9,127 bases of DNA from Cytophagales bacterium (GTDB lineage: Bacteria; Bacteroidota; Bacteroidia; Cytophagales; ES-bin-26): assembly GCA_014379925.1 (NCBI GenBank), contig JACMKY010000671.1, positions 1 through 9,127 on the forward strand. The letters are read 5' to 3'. Below are positions 7,499 through 9,127 of this stretch, piece by piece (the first letter of the stretch is position 1; each line of letters opens with the position of its first letter). The notes below the pieces were generated by a model. That model saw nothing but the letters and a program-made list of their open reading frames with translations, made no database searches and had not been told where the DNA came from. Both the position numbers and the translations under genes were made by a program.

Positions 7499-7613
7499 GG
7501 TCGTATCGTGGAATGGTTTAGACGATACAAAATTCGGGGAGGAGCCCCGGAACGGACTTGACCGTCCGCGCCAGAAGTTGGGTATTTCGCGCCACAATAA
7601 TTAATTTTAGCCC
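7499..7613. promoter_or_regulatory. Divergent regulatory spacer with 7-bp inverted repeat
   Basis: The 115-bp gap between the divergent DUF4386 and AraC starts holds GTATCGT (7503-7509) and ACGATAC (7522-7528), exact reverse complements with a 12-base spacer, just upstream of the DUF4386 start. Two smaller GC stems lie near 7534-7548 and 7553-7568. Toward the AraC gene, TTG (7578-7580) and TAATTTTA (7602-7609) are 21 bases apart. They resemble the Bacteroidota -33/-7 promoter (TTG / TAnnTTTG) with one mismatch. This would put transcription start very near the GTG at 7614, so the mRNA may be leaderless or translation may begin at GTG 7626. Confidence 0.45.
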
Positions 7614-8624
7614 GTGCAGGTATCCGTGAGCATCATCCGCGACATTATTTACCGTGCGGTGCACCGCGGGGCCGCGTTGACGGAAGTTTGCCAAGCCGTA
7701 TCCATTCGGCCCGAAGAACTGCGGGACGGCGAAAAAGTCTACGACCTGGAGAAGGTGAGCGCCGTTTGGAAAGCGGCGGTCCACCATTCCGGCGACCCCT
7801 TGTTGGGCCTCCACACCGGGGCGGAAGTGAATTTTGAAGCGATTGGCGTTGTCGGCTTCGTGATGCAAAACAGCCCCGACGTACGCACTGCCCTGGACCG
7901 GGGGGCGCACTACGCCAATGTGTACAGCAACCTGTTGGAAATTACGTTTGAAAGGAAGGAAAGCGACGCCGTAGCGCTTTTCGTACCCGTTTCACCCTTC
8001 GTGCAAGGGCATCCGGGGGCGGCCAGGCAGGCGGTTGAATCCAGCATGGCTTTCGTCGTGCGGGTGGTCAGGAAATTGAGTGGCCAACGCATCGTTCCCA
8101 AAGCAGTTCTTTTTGCGTTTCCACCGCCGCCGGGCGGCGCCCTGCCGGAATACCAGGCAATCTTTGACAGCCGGCTGGCATTCCGGGAATCCCACAACGC
8201 ACTGGTGTTTTCGGCCCGTGATCTGGAAGCGCCCGTGGTGAGCTACAACGCCGCGTTGTTTGGGTTGCTGGATGCCGAAGCGAGTAGGTTGCTGCAAGCC
8301 TACCACCACGGGGCTTCTTTCCAGGAAAGGGTTAAACGCGCGCTGGTTGCCTTGCTAAAGCGCAAGTACCCGAGCCTCGAAGAGGTAGGTGCCGAATTGA
8401 AAGTAAGTACCCGAACCCTCCAACGCAAGCTGAAGGAAGAAGGCACTACTTACCAGGAAACGGTGGAAGCAGTTCAGAAAGAATTGGCCCTGGCGTATCT
8501 CCGGGACGATCACCTTACATTCTCCGAAATTGCCTACCTGCTGGGATACTCCGAGCTGAGCGTATTTACCCGAGCCTTCAAAAGGTGGACGGGCAGCAAC
8601 CCGTCCGAATACCGCAATACCTGA
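7614..8624 (+). CDS. AraC-family transcriptional regulator with arabinose-binding-type N-terminal domain
   Basis: A 336-residue cytoplasmic regulator. Residues about 18-205 match the alpha/beta ligand-binding domain of the Arabinose_bd type found in OruR-like regulators (DPLLGLHTGAEV, GVVGFVMQNSPDVRTAL, FDSRLAFRESHNALVFSARDLEAPV). The C-terminal AraC DNA-binding domain (about 237-334) has two helix-turn-helix units: SLEEVGAELKVSTRTLQRKL (254-273), and 301-334 with LTFSEIAYLLGYSELSVFTRAFKRW and the closing GSNPSEYR signature. The length is normal for the family. An in-frame TAG lies two codons before GTG 7614, so the start is there or at GTG 7626, four codons later. It is divergent from the DUF4386/barrel unit with a 115-bp shared spacer, the usual layout for a regulator acting on its neighbour and itself. 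The inducer is unknown; relatives respond to amino acids or lipophilic compounds. Confidence 0.95.
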   Translation: MQVSVSIIRDIIYRAVHRGAALTEVCQAVSIRPEELRDGEKVYDLEKVSAVWKAAVHHSGDPLLGLHTGAEVNFEAIGVVGFVMQNSPDVRTALDRGAHYANVYSNLLEITFERKESDAVALFVPVSPFVQGHPGAARQAVESSMAFVVRVVRKLSGQRIVPKAVLFAFPPPPGGALPEYQAIFDSRLAFRESHNALVFSARDLEAPVVSYNAALFGLLDAEASRLLQAYHHGASFQERVKRALVALLKRKYPSLEEVGAELKVSTRTLQRKLKEEGTTYQETVEAVQKELALAYLRDDHLTFSEIAYLLGYSELSVFTRAFKRWTGSNPSEYRNT

Positions 8625-8641
8625 CTTCGGATCTTCCGAGG
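8625..8641 (+). terminator. Short stem-loop directly after the AraC stop
   Basis: CTTCGGA (8625-8631) pairs with TCCGAGG (8635-8641), including one G-T wobble, around a 3-base loop directly after the TGA stop. It has no T-tract. The rest of the 8642-8710 spacer shows no gene or clear signal. Confidence 0.35.
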
Positions 8642-8710
8642 TTGGATGGCGAACTTTTGGGTGGCAGGAATTCACCGGAAAGCCGTCCCGCGGATCGGAG
8701 ACTGCCGCGC

Positions 8711-8730
8711 GATTCAATGATCATTGAATC
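8711..8730. repeat. Perfect 20-bp palindrome
   Basis: GATTCAATGA at 8711-8720 is followed at once by its exact reverse complement TCATTGAATC at 8721-8730, with no central loop. It is AT-rich against a GC-rich background and its last two bases lie in the stop codon of the minus-strand gene (complement of 8729-8731). It could be a dimeric repressor site or a bidirectional 3'-end stem; it has no U-tract. Confidence 0.75.
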
Positions 8731-9127
8731 AGGTTACCAGCAGCAGCACCAGAAACAGCACCGAGAGGAGAACGGCCACGGCAGTCAGCCGGAGCAGGTT
8801 GGTTTCGTTGAACCAACCCCGGAAGGAAGTTGCTGACCGACGCCGGTTCGGGACGGGGAGCCAATCCGGATCCGGAGCCACGGGGTGGCCGGGCCGTTTA
8901 GTGGCTTCCCGCCCGCCCCGGGTGAACGTCCCGGGTTGATTCCGACCCAACGCGCCGGGCTTCTGCCGAACAACCGTTACCAACTTGCCCCAACGCAAGG
9001 CCGTCCGGCCCCGGTTCAGGATTGCCTTGGCGGTTTCCTGACGAGCCGACCGCCTTTGTTTCCTCTGGTAGTCCCAGGAAAGAACGCGTATTCCGTAACC
9101 GCCGCCGATGAGCAGGAAGCGCCCCTC
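8729..9127 (-). CDS. C-terminal part of an unidentified membrane protein (runs off right edge)
   Basis: The frame is open from the window edge to a TGA at 8729-8731, giving 132 residues of a protein whose start lies beyond 9127. The visible part begins with a hydrophobic stretch (FLLIGGGYGIRVL) and a basic segment (YQRKQRRSARQ). A polar, proline- and arginine-rich middle follows with no recognisable motif. It ends in one strongly hydrophobic helix (LLRLTAVAVLLSVLFLVLLL) close to the C-terminus. This suggests a tail-anchored or two-helix membrane protein. I do not recognise the family. A TTG at 8996-8998 could start a shorter 89-residue version, but the frame continues upstream of it with GC-rich third positions like the neighbouring genes, so I prefer the longer partial reading. 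The Arg/Pro-rich composition makes a non-coding frame possible. Confidence 0.5.
   Translation of the reverse strand, partial: EGRFLLIGGGYGIRVLSWDYQRKQRRSARQETAKAILNRGRTALRWGKLVTVVRQKPGALGRNQPGTFTRGGREATKRPGHPVAPDPDWLPVPNRRRSATSFRGWFNETNLLRLTAVAVLLSVLFLVLLLVT

Noticed and set aside
7499..7597. 33-residue N-terminal extension of the DUF4386 frame from a TTG
   Set aside because: The extension crosses the inverted repeat and the divergent promoter spacer. The downstream ATG gives the typical MKK-start followed by the first helix.

Overview
The window reads as a piece of a GC-rich Bacteroidota chromosome, most likely a Cytophagales-type organism. This is an inference from gene content (a hybrid histidine kinase with a fused receiver, a large sortilin/BNR-repeat exported protein, a small PepSY membrane protein, a short outer-membrane-barrel protein) and from the absence of a clear Shine-Dalgarno sequence ahead of any start. 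No RNA gene, CRISPR array, insertion sequence or integrase was seen. There are five complete coding regions and one that runs off the right edge.

Layout. 1-51: intergenic tail with three tandem copies of a heptamer touching a stop codon. 52-1974 (minus): soluble hybrid sensor kinase (coiled coil, PAS, HisKA/HATPase, receiver). 1975-2096: spacer with a strong hairpin. 2097-5273 (minus): secreted 1058-residue protein with eleven Asp-box (BNR) repeats, an Ig-like segment and a helical tail. 5274-5420: AT-rich divergent spacer. 5421-6020 (plus): two-helix PepSY membrane protein. 6021-6148: convergent spacer with two hairpins. 6149-7498 (minus): an open frame joining a DUF4386-like inner-membrane protein to a small signal-peptide-bearing beta-barrel protein. 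7499-7613: divergent spacer with an inverted repeat. 7614-8624 (plus): AraC-family regulator. 8625-8728: short spacer. 8729-9127 (minus): C-terminal part of an unidentified membrane protein; a perfect 20-bp palindrome overlaps its stop codon.

The most informative oddity is the 6149-7498 reading frame. It places an inner-membrane protein and an outer-membrane protein in one polypeptide. Adding one A to each of two A-tracts (on the coding strand) would give two ordinary genes: a DUF4386 protein of about 232 residues ending just after its last helix, and a barrel protein of about 182 residues starting at an ATG-ATG pair. The stretch between them contains an 8-bp all-GC hairpin and looks like an intergenic spacer. 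This is either two homopolymer length errors or a real fusion by frameshift.

Functional links are modest. The AraC regulator is divergent from the DUF4386/barrel unit and probably controls it. The kinase lies downstream of the BNR protein on the same strand but behind a hairpin, so co-transcription is uncertain. The kinase has no DNA-binding output domain and no partner regulator in view. I found no convincing novel defence, mobile or RNA-based system in the window.
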